A stretch of 64,000 nt of DNA from Rotaria socialis (Eukaryota; Rotifera; Eurotatoria; Philodinida; Philodinidae): contig CAJNYU010002054.1 of the NCBI GenBank assembly GCA_905331475.1, positions 310,001 to 374,000 of the forward strand, read 5' to 3'. Positions 39,276 through 51,331 of this stretch are shown here, piece after piece (within the stretch, counting starts at the first letter, position 1; every line of letters starts with the position of its first letter). The notes below the pieces were generated by a model. The model was not told where the DNA came from and ran no database searches. It worked only from the letters and a program-made list of their open reading frames with translations. A program made the position numbers and the translations under genes.

Positions 39276-40295
39276 TTAATTTTTTTTTGCTTTGCTTGCT
39301 CGTTCAGCGTCATCAATAGCAGCCATATCGAGTGAAGCAGTATAAAGATGAATTAAACTTATGATTTGCTTTGAGATCATGATTGGTGTAACTGCGTAGA
39401 GAATAAAACGCCAAAGACCAATGGCAGAACCAGCAAATTTGATTACTAAAATTAAAAATTAATGTGAATAAACCTTAACTATCAACAATTTTCTTCTAAT
39501 ATCTACTTGATGGACCTTCACCAAAATGAAGCATATAAAGCATTGAAAACCAAAGTTCATTTCCTGCACACATGGTAAAAAGAACTTTCTATAAATAGAA
39601 CAAATCAATGAATAGATTATATATTACTGAACTTTCTTACACGTGATGTATAGTAAAGACGAAGAATTGGATTGCCTGAAAGATCTATTTTCTTATGACT
39701 TTCTGAACCTTTAACCGTAGCTCTGAGAAAAAAAAATATTTAAATCGATTAAAATTAATTTATATATCAATATAAATGTATATATTACGCATGTAAATGA
39801 AGCCAATGGCTAGCAACATCAATCGCAGCCCAAAGTTGAAAGAAAAGTGCCCATTTTGGATAGAACATCGCCAAAACGAAACATAAACACATTGTGGAGC
39901 ATCTATCAACGAGCATATCAAACATAGCTCCAAACTTAGTACCTAAACTCCACTCCGTAAGAATTTTCCATCATAAAAGAAAGAAAATTTACTTTGACCA
40001 AGGGCACGAGCAGCATGACCATCAAGTGCATCAAGTAATTCGCTTGTTAAATAACAGAATATTGTTATTTTCGGATGCGATGGCATAAAATAAAATGAAG
40101 CAATCGATAAAAAAACTCGTACATAACCTATAAAATAGAAATTTAGTGAAAAATCTAAATTCATACACTCATCTTACCGATTATATTTGGTATAAATAAA
40201 AATATATTATCTGTCTTAAGTAAAGCATCTAAGGAATCAATTGTTTGTGTTCCTGTTGAAGGTTTTTTTATTGTCGGATTAGCAGCACTTGCCAT
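39276..40295 (-). CDS. cdipt: Phosphatidylinositol synthase (CDP-alcohol phosphatidyltransferase; 6 exons)
   Basis: Exons 40295-40178, 40127-39993, 39942-39789, 39722-39641, 39588-39507 and 39445-39276 give 246 residues (human CDIPT is 213). It makes phosphatidylinositol from CDP-diacylglycerol and myo-inositol in the ER membrane. The full CDP-alcohol phosphatidyltransferase signature DG-x2-AR-x8-G-x3-D-x3-D is present: Asp75, Gly76, Ala79, Arg80, Gly89, Asp93 and Asp97. Other CDIPT-specific runs are SFYFMPS, DVASHWLHLHA, KGSESHKKIDLSGNP and CAGNELW. The N-terminal extension of about 30 residues before NIFLFIPNIIGY is longer than in vertebrates. An acceptor-like atatttcag lies about 25 bp before the ATG. 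Confidence 0.95.
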
Positions 40296-40738
40296 TTTTT
40301 GAAAAAAAAAATATCTGAAATATATATGTATACATAGACATAGAATATACCCCCAAAATTATCAACTGAAAACAAAATTTTATATCTTTACTGTAGTTCA
40401 ACCAAATCAATCAGCATTCATCTTATTGTTGATAGAAGGTACTTCAAAGTTTTAGTTATATAGAGCTAATGTTGAGAATTCAAAACAAAATGACAAGGAA
40501 AAAACTACCTAATACGCGAAATCACTTTTTGTCTTGCTTTTGAAAGTAAAAAAAAACAGATATTTTAGGTATTAAACGAAAATAGCGTAATTCTCAGAAT
40601 GATCTATTAACTTTGACATCGTACATCTCGTCTATCAAAAGGTAGAAAAATGCCACTAGATTTGGTTTAACTACAATTGATAGATAGAATTTTGTTTTTC
40701 TTTCAAATATCCATTAGGATAGGTTATATTCAAATTAA

Positions 40739-43199
40739 TTATAGATTTATCTCTTCAAATAAATCAATAGACTGATGTTTTAAAACCTACAAAAAAATAA
40801 AAATAATTTTTGTTGCAAACAAAAAGAAAATATATCAATTATTTTTACTTCATTTCCTATCGATGTAAAATTAGGTAGTAAATTCCTAGCATACAATTCT
40901 AAACAACGATCTATTTCATGATTTGGAAAATTAATTAAATTTTGAAACAATAGATGTAATGCTGGTTTTGTCGAATGAATCAATGCAGGCACCTAAATAA
41001 TTACAATTTAATTTCAAAAAAAAATATTCGTAGAAATTCATACGCTGCATAGAATTTTGCTCGTGCCTTTTAATGAATTAAATCTATCATCATCACCTGT
41101 ATAGCCAAGTATTAATGTTTCATACGACTTTTTATCTAATGATGTTAAATCAAGTATAGGTTCGCCAGATTGAGTTATCTAAATAAATATAATATGAATT
41201 TGAAGGTTTACTGTCTATTAAAGCAAACTTTTAACCAATACCACGTTGTTAAATATTGACAATTCCATTTGTTGAATAAATCATTTTTAATAAAATCTTC
41301 AATTTTATCACAATTTGTTGACCAACAACAGACTAAGGATGATTGTGTGCGATTGATTAAATGTTCAATCGGTAAATTTTTTATATCACTCAAATCTGAC
41401 CAATTATACGGATGTTTTCGTCGTACACTTTTATTCATCCATGGTGGATCAAGTACAATAAATGAATATTTTGTCCCTTCTTTGGAAGACAAATATTTGT
41501 TTTTATTGTATTTTCTTCTGTAGAAAAAAAAACGAAATTCTACACTTACCACTAATAAGTAATGTTGAATTTTTCATATCAGTCCATAAAAATCGGCAAT
41601 TAGCTGGCAAAACAGTTCGTCCTGAAACAGCAGTATCAATTATACTTGGATGATCTTTATTATGAGAATAAAGAATATTTGTTTGTATGCCTAATTTTGA
41701 TGCACGAAGGAAGTAATCTCAAAAACACAAATTCATTGATCAAGATGATTTACACTCTTTTATTTTTGAATAAAAATCCTTACCTGTTAAAAGAATTTTT
41801 GCGATGGGTCGCTTATGATCACATTGTTCAGTAGCAATGTGAGCTAATGGTATGCTATTAAAAGCATGTTCAGTTTGAATTAATGATGTATCATTTTTTA
41901 GTGATAGTTTACTTTTACAAATCTCTATTGCTTTGGTAAGCTAGGAATGAAAATTATGATAAACAGAATTTTGTTTTTAGAAATTAATTTACTTGTGTTA
42001 AAAAATCATTTTGAATGTCGTTAAATGCTTCATCGTATGTTCGTTTCTAAAAGGTATAAATAAATTTTAGAGAAAATCTGGCTCAATCACAAAAAAAAAT
42101 GAAAGTTTCTATTGAGAATATAAGTAATAGAAGCATTGATGAAGACTTTATATTCAAGTCATACTTTTCTTACAGAATAAAATAAAGAAATAATGAATAA
42201 ATATTCTATTCAAACAATGCCTTATCAGAAATAGCATAATATTATTCAAAACACAGCATCGTAATTTTCAAATTATCATTCTTTCTCATGCGATGAATCC
42301 TTACTCAAGTTTATGACAATCATTATACGTATATATCTCAATAGTCGATTCTGTAGTATGATGTTTAAAAGTCAGATAATACCAAGAAGAAAATAGTTTC
42401 ATGAGAGTAATAGTATGTTTTTTTCTCGATAAGAAACGAACAGATTGCTAGATTGAGCTCGACGAATTGGTTCGCACTACAGACAAAACGAGTCATATTT
42501 TAAAAGTAGACATAACTTATGATTTCACTAGTAGAAGATGAAATCCTGAAGATTATTTGTTTGGAATGTGTTAGTATCACGATAGAAATAATTAGCAAAA
42601 AAAACGAATTTTACATCGCGGAAACGATTAGTAGGATAAATTGACGACTGATTTGATTAATATTAGCAGTGGAGTTCAGGTCTGAAAACAAAAAAAAATG
42701 TCAATTTAACCAGCTCTAGCGTTGGAATCAAAACAGTGACTCATTCCTACACAATATTTATATTCTTAATTTTGACTCGAATTCTCACATTATATTTCTT
42801 GAGATTTTCGTGAATGTAAAAAAATTAAAATTTCCGTTTCTCATATGTAATTATTTGTCTTTTACTTATTTTAATTAATTAATATGAATAAAGTATTTCA
42901 GATTTTTCTTTTCTGAAAACTGATTGCACACAGATTTCTCTAAACTCCTCATTCACGAGAATTTAGCATACCGGATTTTTCTTCTTCTTCTTTTTCGTTG
43001 GTTCAACAGTTGTTGTTGTTGTTGTCATCCGAAATGGTCGTTCAACATGAAATAAATCTTTTCTCCACGCCAAATTATGTCTACTGCCAGCTGCCGTAGT
43101 ATTTCTCCAATCTTTTGTAGATGCATAAGTATGACTCAACAATAGATTTTGATCAAGAATGACAACTTGATGGTCGTCGTGGCAATGAATCATCGCCAT
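40739..43199 (-). CDS. mettl4: METTL4-like N6-adenine methyltransferase (MT-A70 family; 8 exons)
   Basis: Exons 43199-42972, 42046-41993, 41940-41784, 41717-41550, 41479-41229, 41178-41044, 40992-40849 and 40786-40739 give 394 residues (human METTL4 is 472). The catalytic DPPW is at residues 213-216, followed by NKSVRRKHPYNW. Downstream WYWLKITQSGEP, YETLILGY, SVPALIHSTKP and LELYARNL..GNEVLK match METTL4 and set it apart from METTL3/METTL14. The N-terminal exon carries WRKDLFHVERPF, like the WRPELFDVTKP-type motif of METTL4, then a Thr run and a Lys run. It is joined across a 925-bp intron, so that link is the weakest. Family members methylate adenine in U2 snRNA and, by report, mitochondrial DNA. 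Acceptor-like tattctttag lies about 18 bp before the ATG. Confidence 0.9.
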
Positions 43200-43545
43200 G
43201 TTTCAACTACCGGTAATCTAAAGAATATGCGGCGTGGCAACTTGAAATTAAACACAAATGAAAAATTTATGTTTTTTTTTCATCTTAATCAGCATCACGT
43301 TTTTGAAATGGAGAATAGAAGATACAAAGAAATAAAAACAATAAAAAGACATTTCTTGTTAAACAACAAACTGAAGAAGAAAAGTTTTGTAAACACAATT
43401 GAATCTTTTCTTCGCTTCAGCTCTAAACATTTTTTTTCAAAGAACGATTTTTCTACGCGTTTATCTTCCAAATAACACAATGACTAAAAAATAAAGAAAA
43501 ACAATCTAGCAGCTGAGAAAACACAAAAAAAACAGAGAACATATT
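43200..43545. other. Intergenic, upstream of mettl4
   Basis: AT-rich spacer between the mettl4 start and the Merlin insertion. Probably holds the promoter of the mettl4-cdipt-iars2-mrpl19 string, but no element can be named. Confidence 0.4.
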
Positions 43546-44868
43546 CATATATGGGAGCTTCTACACGATACACGCGCCCCCACTGTTTGAACGTATACGA
43601 GAAGGAAAGAAAAAAAAGTAATTGGTTAATTCTCTCTATCAATTGAAATATTCCGATCAAAGATGACGCAAGATAAAAGTTATAGAAAAAAATAGAGCGA
43701 TACTATTCTAATAGAATAAAAGAAAACCATTCAAAGTCTAATCAATTAATTAATCGAAACTATTGATATAAAAGACATGTTGAAAAAAAAAAGGAATTTC
43801 ATTCTAACATAGATATTGCATTACTTACATCTCTTGATAATATTGATTTTCGTGAATGGTGCGAATTAATTTGCAGCACTAAAAAATGTATCGACTTTTG
43901 TCAAAACGTTGGTTTGATAGGTTTCACTCTAAATGAACCATGTGCACAAGGTCATAATCATTGGAAATCAGGTTCTTGTGGACGAGCATCTGATGAATTT
44001 GTATGGAGATGCGGAAAAGACAAAAGTACAAGAACTATTCGACACGGCACATTTTTTTCTAATTCGAAACTTGCAATTCGTCAAGTTCTTGATCTGACGT
44101 ATTTCTGGGCGGAACAAATCGATTCTCATGCATTTTTAAGACGTCATTATAAGTTTGCAAGCGAATCAACAGTAGTCGATTGGAAGAATTTTGCTCGAGA
44201 TTGCTGTGGCGAGCACTTTTTGAGATATCCGGTGGTCATTGGAGGACCGTGGCACACTCTTGAAATTGATGAGAGTACGTGAATAAAAAGAAAGTACAAT
44301 CGGGGGCGTCTTGTGTCGAATCAGTGGGTCTTTGACGGTATTGACAGAGATACGCGTCAGTGTTTTGCAGTTTTAGTTGATCAACGCGGTGCTGCAACAC
44401 TTCTTCCAATCATCCATCAATATGTTCGTGCTGGCACTACGATCTACAGTGACCAATGGGCCGCTTACAACGGAATTGCTAATGGAACCGGTCCTCATCG
44501 GTACAACAATCAAATAGTCAATCACTCCGTAAATTTCGTTGATCCAACAACTTCAACACATACTCAAAATATTGAGAATTTATGGATGTGCATGAAGAGA
44601 GAAAAGAAAAACCAAATGGGGCAACATGCAACTCTTCTCGGAACTCATCTGACTGAGTATATGTGGCGTCAGCGTTTTGGAGATCGCCCATTTGAAAATC
44701 TTGTTCTAGCTTTTCAAGAAAAATATGTTGTACAATAGATTGTCTTGTGTTCTTTTTTTTTCAATCGATAGAGAGAACAATCCAATAACATTTTTTTCTT
44801 TTCCTCTCACTTCTCATATACAGTGAAACAATGAGTCTGTGTGCATCGTGTAGAAACACCCATATATG
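43546..44868 (+). mobile_element. Merlin-family DNA transposon with 8-bp target duplications
   Basis: The element spans 43554-44860 (1307 bp). Its ends begin GGAGCTTCTACACGATACAC on the left and, read inward from the right, GGTGTTTCTACACGATGCAC; 18 of the first 22 positions match. It is flanked by identical CATATATG octamers at 43546-43553 and 44861-44868. Merlin elements encode an ISXO2/IS1595-like transposase and make 8-9 bp duplications, which fits both. The octamer is itself palindromic, so part could be terminal. The inside is less AT-rich than the flanks. Confidence 0.87.
43797..44738 (+). pseudogene. ISXO2-like (Merlin) transposase, broken
   Basis: The frame is open from before 43797 to the TAG ending at 44738, except for an in-frame TGA at 44280-44282. 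The N-terminal part has Cys/His pairs (CAQGHNHW then CGRASDEFVWRCGKD) like the zinc-ribbon that precedes the ISXO2 domain. The first catalytic Asp is in TLEIDES just before the TGA. KRKYNRGR follows the stop, then SDQWAAY (second Asp) and NIENLW (catalytic Glu region). The nearest ATG (43777) is followed by a run of ten A (43783-43792) and is in a different frame; a one-base change in the run would explain this. Two lesions therefore make it unlikely to be active. DDE transposases of this family cut and paste their own element. Confidence 0.85.
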
Positions 44869-45137
44869 TGTCTAACTAGAAGACAAAGAAGAACATCTAA
44901 ACACACGGAGATAGTTTTTCTTCTAACATATTAAGTATTTGAAATGTACGTTCAAGAGAACTAATAAATTCCATTGACTAAATTCAAGATAAAAGTCAGA
45001 GAATTGACTTTGACAAGAAATGATGCGCCACAAGAATAAAGAGAAAAGAAAAAAAAAGAAATCGACATATACAAAAAAAAGAAGATGAAGAAAAGGAAAA
45101 GCCAAATATATTTAGATTTGGCTTTTTTGTCTATTTT

Positions 45138-46552
45138 TCATTTACGTGATCGTAATTTTCGCATATATTCTTCACTTGATTCTGGTGTTTTCGATGTTGG
45201 TGTTGTTTTATTTGCACTTGTTCGTAATTTTTTCGGAGATGCTTGAGCAAGTTCAGTTTCAATTGTTGTTACTGCTTTGTTTCCTTTTTCATTAACAACA
45301 TCCATTTGTTCGTTATCATCTTTTGTAGTAGATTTTCTACCTTTTGGTGTTGCTTTTTGCTTTTTCGAGGCACTTGGTGATAGCGATGATGATGCTTCAC
45401 GTTTTTGTCCCGTGCTTACTGGTGTTGTTCGTGTTCCTTTACGTGGGGTCGGGGCTTTAGTTTTACCTTCTGTTGAATCACCATGATCTTCAACACCAGA
45501 TCGAACTGTTTCTTTTTCAGGTTTATTTTGAACTTTTTCAGCTGAACTACTGCCTAAAAAAGCAAAAAATACAACAAAGAAAGTTTATTAAAATAAATGA
45601 AGCATTCAACTACCTGCTATTGGTGTTGTTTGTTTAGTATCCTTTGTTGTTGTAGCTGCTTGACGTTTGCCACGTGCTGATGTAGGTGTTTTTTGGCTTG
45701 TCGTTGTAGGAGTAATATCTTCAGTTGTTTCTGTTTCGTCTTCGTTAGTTGATGCAACAGGTTTTCTCGCACGTGTTGATTGACGTGTTGGCGGAGTTGA
45801 TACTACTGGTGATTTAGCTTTACCACGAGGAGTCTATTTCAGTCGAAAACAATATTAAGAATTGAAGAATTTAATTAATTAATTATTACTCTGGCTTTGG
45901 GTTCTGATGATGTAGAATCGATTTGAACAATTGTCTCTGCAGGCGGAGCTGCTACAGGAGTAGTATCTTCTGATGTTGTTGCAACAGAAAGACCAGTTGG
46001 TGGAGCGTGCTCAGAATTTGTTGTTGCTGTCGATAAAACATCCTCTTTAACTTCATCAACTGATGTTGATAAAGCAGTTTCCGATTCAGTTGGTGCTGAT
46101 AAATCATTTTTTGGTGATGCTGCTGGTGGTGCAACATTAGTTGTTGATTCATTTGTTAATACTGAAGTTGATTCTTCTTGACTTGATTTATCTACTGAAT
46201 CAGATCCTCCCGATGCTGCAATAGATTCTTCAGCTGGATTATCATTGCTCGACGATTCACCTAGTGGAATTGTATCAACAGTTGCTGATTTATTTTGTCC
46301 ATTAACATGTTCGTTTGTTGTACCATTTTTTCTAGGATGTTCTTGAGCTGACTCTGTTGTAGTACCATTAGTTTTATTCTTTGTTGAATCAGCTTGTCCA
46401 TTAATAACCGCATCAGATGGTGCTACTGATTTTTCCAATTCTTCAACATCTTTACTTGATTGCTGTTGTTGAAGTTTTGTTTGAGATACTCCACCACCGA
46501 AAACCAGTGTTGACGAAGACCGTTCAAACGTGTCGACTGATTCTATCGACAT
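45138..46552 (-). CDS. Disordered basic/acidic nuclear-type protein (3 exons)
   Basis: Exons 46552-45890, 45833-45614 and 45553-45138 give 432 residues. The N-terminal half is acidic and rich in Ser, Thr, Glu and Ala with no predicted fold. The C-terminal half turns basic with repeated Pro-Arg-Gly or Pro-Lys-Gly contexts (TPRGKAK, TSARGKRQ, TPRGTRT, TPKGRKS) and bipartite-like basic clusters (KKQKATPKGRK, SPKKLR, ending RKLRSRK). These resemble, but do not match, the AT-hook core, so chromatin or DNA association is plausible. No globular domain recognised. The Merlin element sits about 270 bp beyond the stop. Confidence 0.78.
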
Positions 46553-48172
46553 TAGACTTCTTGTTTTAATTTAATGAAATAAGAAATCTAGAATAAGCAC
46601 AAAAGTTCAGTGAATGCAATCATAAGATTACATTGGAATATACCTATAAACAAGAGAGATTATTCAACGATTCTATGATCTGTTTGAGAAGCTTCTAGAA
46701 AAACTTTTTCATTCTTCTTGTTCAAAAAAGCATGACAAAAATTTTTTTTATTTATTTCTTTTTATGTTCAACAATTGTTGTTTGTTGCCTGTGAACAAAC
46801 TTTTCTTCTTGTCTCCTATTTTCTTCATAGATTACTGATTGTTGTCTTTGTTCAATATAAAGTGCATAAGTATGCTAAATATTTTAGAAATGTAACTGAT
46901 GCAACTGAAATCATATTCATTCTACATAGATTTATGAAATAATGATATTAGTCATGAATATTTTAAAATTAATATTCGTATGTCAAACATGTCAAAAAAA
47001 ACACGAATGAAATTATTCTCATAATAAAAATATACACCAAGAGAAAATGGCTGCAATTATAACCAACTATATTTTTTTATTTATAGAAGTTTAGGTATGT
47101 CGAGGCAATGAATCATTATAGGACTTTTGTATTTTTCTTTCTGCTACTATTACAAAAACAAAAATAACAAGAACTAAAGATATTTTTGGGGGACTGTCTA
47201 GATCTGATTGAATGTATGCCACAGTGAAGCAAACGCTGTTAGTAATATCGGATGTTTAATAAACAAAAAGGAATAGAATACATATTTTTTATTATCAAAT
47301 TCGTGTTAATTAGTTTTCAAAAAAAAAAAGAAATACTAATCAGAATGTTGTATTAAAATGATTTTGTCGCTAGTGTCGATAAGATGTGATTATACACGAG
47401 TTAGCTCAACGTATAATTTATTACATCTCATGGAGTTTCATCTGTGGGGTTGCTATAGATTCAATATCTGCATACGAAAGATTTTATTATCATATAAATG
47501 CGTATTATGTATATACTTGGTAAAATCTTTAGTGAAGAAGTTTTGATTCAGTCTAAATATAATAAACTCTAGGGAAATTTCGTATTTCTGTTGATTAAAA
47601 CGATTTTTTGAATCAAACTCATTATTATTATGATTCTTAACGTATGTTTCATCATTGTGGTATATAGAAACAATAACAAACCATTCATATCATGAAAGTT
47701 CACAACTAATTAATTATGAAAAGTTTTCCTAAAATATATCTCGGGAATAAACAGCTGGGATATTGTTTCGCAGTAGGTGGCAATCTTAGAAATGATTCTT
47801 GTTTGGTACTATCTATAAGTTTTTATTAATCAATCAAAATGCATAAACGAGTTGACTATACAGGATAATTAGAGAAAAGTGCATCGATTGATTTTTACTT
47901 AATATATTTGGTAAGTACATTTTTCTCTATGAAAAACATACATATCAATATATCACAAAGTGAGAATAAAATATTATTTTATCTTATTTACTGTGCATAA
48001 CTCGAACAGACAGGCTTAATAATAATAAAAAAAAGAGAAATTGATCATTATCAACCAGTAAACTAGTAGATTAATTTCGTTTTAGTTTCGCATTGACATT
48101 TTTCTTGTTCTTGTTTTTCTCGCATTGATCAAGCTCGCTTTGCTTTTATTTCTATGTAAATAAAGTTTACAA
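46553..48172. other. Intergenic between divergent genes
   Basis: About 1.6 kb between two divergently transcribed genes; presumably promoters for both. AT-rich, no gene seen. Confidence 0.45.
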
Positions 48173-49753
48173 ATGTCGACGACGATGACGACGACGAATA
48201 AGATATCAGTAGACAATCTCAATGAATTCGATCGACAAAAAAAACAAGCAGCAATGATTCGTCAATATTTACAAGTAACAAATATTGATTCGAATTCTTC
48301 GCTTAGAAAAACTTCGAAATCAGAATCTGATTCATCGACATCAAGTAAACACAATTTAACGGTTAATAATTAAACATAATTTCTTGAATCTCTTATATAT
48401 TTATATATAGCTCTATTACCGTTGTCCTCACTTAATTTTAATGAACTACGACAAGATTTAGAACAAGCTGAAGAACGTGTTGAACGTTTACGTCAAGAAA
48501 TAAAAACAATGCAGAATAAACGTGATGAATCTATTTTAAAACTAACGCCACCGCCACCACCGCCCTATATACTGCCATCAATTAATAAGACAAATGGAGA
48601 TTTTTTAAATCATAATCTTCTGATACCCATTAATACAGGAATTATAGATAGAACAATAACGCCACCACTTATTCAAGACGTAAAATATTTCATCTGAGGT
48701 TTTTTTTCTATTAACTTCTGTTTTCTTTTTCGAAGTATTTATCATCACAACACCAACAACAAAATTCTAGACAAATGCTTAATAATGGAATCTCATCGTC
48801 ATTATTATTATCTAATGTTAATCCAATTAATCATTTATCAACAAATCCAGGTGAGGTAAGCGCTGCTTTTAGTTTTTGGCATTTTCTAATTCATGTATTT
48901 CTCAAATAATTTAATTATTCGCACACACACACACACATATATATATATATGTATATTTATTTCTCATGTAGTTGATATGGCAAAAGATCATCGACAACAA
49001 CAATTTCTTTTAACAATGCGTCAACATCGTGAACAATTATTTGCCTATATTGATTCATTAAAACAAGCCCTCAGTTCACTCGACAGATTAGCTTCATTAG
49101 AACCAACACGTAGCGAAATTCATTTGGCTAGTATGAAGTAATATAAATATACATATATAATATTGATTTAAACTATTCTTTGTTTTATTTTCTTATCAGA
49201 CTTGATACAATACAGCAAAAAAGTCGACAACTTCGCGCATTAAAATCAAATCGTTCACCTCAACAATCTCCATTTATTGAATGTCGTATACGTCAATTAG
49301 AATATGATTTAGTCTATATGTTAAGTGAACATCAAAAAGATGTACAAGCTAAACTTGAATTAAATGAACAGCGAAGTCTTATGCTATTGAAAATTATGCA
49401 GGTAACAGATGAATTGGCTTCTGTCGAGCAACAAATACAACAGTAATATAAGAGATTTTATTTTTGTCTTCGACAAAAAAAAATAATTAAATTTAGGTTA
49501 TTATCAAATACGGACATACATCGAAGAAATTCATCACCATCATCTAATGAACTAAATCAACAACAATTATCATTGCGAACTATTAATCCAGTAAATAATC
49601 TTGATGGAAGACGTGTGGCATTTCAACAATCAACAGACAGTAATCCATTGACGAAATTAACTAATGTATATTATCTTCATCATCATTAAATCGAACAGAA
49701 TCTTACATTAATAATTTACATCTTATCAGTCTGATACTCAAACAGTATATTAA
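48173..49753 (+). CDS. Coiled-coil protein of unknown function (7 exons)
   Basis: Exons 48173-48344, 48411-48679, 48736-48850, 48972-49137, 49200-49442, 49497-49665 and 49730-49753 give 385 residues. A first helix (FNELRQDLEQAEERVERLRQ) is followed by a Pro run and low complexity. A longer coiled-coil region then covers exons 4 and 5 (MRQHREQLFAYIDSLKQ, then LDTIQQKSRQLRALKSN, RIRQLEYDLVYMLSEHQKD and LELNEQRSLMLLKIMQV). Ser/Asn/Gln-rich linkers separate them. No transmembrane or catalytic signature. Being next to a CAP-Gly gene hints at a cytoskeletal role, but that is only context. Splice junctions are in frame throughout. Confidence 0.72.
48922..48952. repeat. AC/AT microsatellite in an intron of the coiled-coil gene
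   Basis: An (AC)n tract followed by (AT)n between exons 3 and 4 of the coiled-coil gene. Confidence 0.7.
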
Positions 49754-50713
49754 CTAATAACTTACAATAAACACGAACAAATGGAGACGTGAATCTCTTC
49801 TTTTATTTGCAATATGCATATATATTAATTTATACATATCTTCATTGAAATATTTGCATTTTTTATTTTTATTTCACTTGCGCTTTTATTTTTTAATAAA
49901 ATACTGATTAATGCGTGATCTCTCTAGAGATGTTCTACTTGCTGAGAAATGCTCTATGGAAATGAGTAATGATGATGACGACATGAAGAGAAAAAATGAT
50001 GGGAATAGAAAAAAAAGGGAACCACACTTTGATATATATATATATATGCAGCTCAATGACAGACGAGAAAAAAAATGAGAATGAGATCGAGGAAAGAAGA
50101 GAGGAGAAAAATGTGCGTCATTTGTTTTCATCTTCGTAGCGCATTAGGATTTGAGCAGTTAGGTGAAGACACAGGAAGTTCATACGAGAAAAAGTGAAAG
50201 TGTTGAGAGGAGACTGAGTGAAACACCAACAAAAAAGAAAATGCAATTCATTTCTACGTGTATAGTACACTAATCTCCGGACAAATAATTAGATGAACGA
50301 CAAGAGAACATATCGACTCAGTTGGGGGTAGATAGGTATGTTAACTATTTCTTTCTTTCAATTGATTTGAAGCGTGAGTTCATGTAAAGAAGAAAAAAAA
50401 AAGAAGACAAAGACGAAGACGAAGTTTACGCAATAGGGATTGATGTATGCAAATAGCAGTATTGTATCGATATTTTTTATTTCTTATCAGATAGTCACAA
50501 TAACTCTGTTCAGTGATTGCCAAAGGGAGTCTACAAGTTGTTGCAATTTTGTTTTCTTTCTTCTTTAGAATTGATTATTTTTCAAAAGTGTATGGCATAA
50601 TAGTCGGTTTATTATAAAGTAATCTAATTCTATAGGCGATACGTGATGATCATTCATTTATCTTAATTAATGTAAAGTTATATATATATATATATAATTA
50701 TATAAAACAGAAA
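49754..50713. other. Intergenic between coiled-coil and CAP-Gly genes
   Basis: No gene seen. Contains AT microsatellites (about 50032-50046 and 50683-50696) and an acceptor-like ataaaacag three bases before the CAP-Gly ATG, so an untranslated upstream exon or trans-splicing is possible. Confidence 0.4.
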
Positions 50714-51244
50714 ATGCGAAAGTCTGCAACAACTATTCTTCCACGTTCGACATCATCTAATTTAACGTCTATTCAACCGAAAAATTCTTGTTCAACAACA
50801 GCAACAACATCACGATTTCCACATAGTAGAAGTCATCATGATTGTCAAAAAATTCTTACAAATAATCATATAAATACAACTATACGTTCTCGATCGATTT
50901 CTAGTCGTACAAATTTTACTAAAAGTTCGACAACAAGTGAATTGTCTCGTTTTGAACCTATACTTAATAATGATACAGATTCGTTAAAAATTGGTGATCG
51001 AATTTACGTTAATGGTCAATGGTCAGGTATTATATTATATATTGGTGAAACAACTTTAGGCTCAGGTGATTGGGCTGGTGTTATTCTTGACGATTCATCG
51101 TTAGGTAAAACAAATGGTATTGTACGTGGTCGATGTTATTTTCAAACAACAAATAATCGTGGAATATTTTGTCGTTTAACTAAACTTACTCGAGAAAAAC
51201 TTTTATCTTGTGAAATAGATCAAAATGAAAAATCTAAATACTAA
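50714..51244 (+). CDS. CAP-Gly domain protein, 176 residues, single exon
   Basis: A Ser/Thr/Asn-rich N-terminal half of about 90 residues leads into one CAP-Gly domain at about residues 93-158: KIGDRIYVNGQWSGIILYIG, then GSGDWAGVILDD, GKTNGIVRGRCYF and RGIFCRLTKL. CAP-Gly domains bind the EEY/F tails of alpha-tubulin and end-binding proteins, so a microtubule role is likely. The groove motif, usually GKNDG, reads GKTNG here, which may alter or weaken tail binding. There is no coiled coil or second domain, unlike CLIP or p150-dynactin. No introns in the coding part, unlike its neighbours. The stop is 87 bp from the stop of the convergent CaaX gene. Confidence 0.85.
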   Translation: MRKSATTILPRSTSSNLTSIQPKNSCSTTATTSRFPHSRSHHDCQKILTNNHINTTIRSRSISSRTNFTKSSTTSELSRFEPILNNDTDSLKIGDRIYVNGQWSGIILYIGETTLGSGDWAGVILDDSSLGKTNGIVRGRCYFQTTNNRGIFCRLTKLTREKLLSCEIDQNEKSKY

Positions 51245-51331
51245 AAAATCTACATTTATAATAAATAAGATGAACCAAAACAAAACAAAAAAACAACAAC
51301 AAGAAAAGAAATCAATGAAAAGTCATTCTCT

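Noticed and set aside
43295..43480. Overlapping plus and minus frames upstream of mettl4
   Set aside because: Lys/Phe-rich translations of AT-rich DNA, with no domain and no splice link to mettl4.
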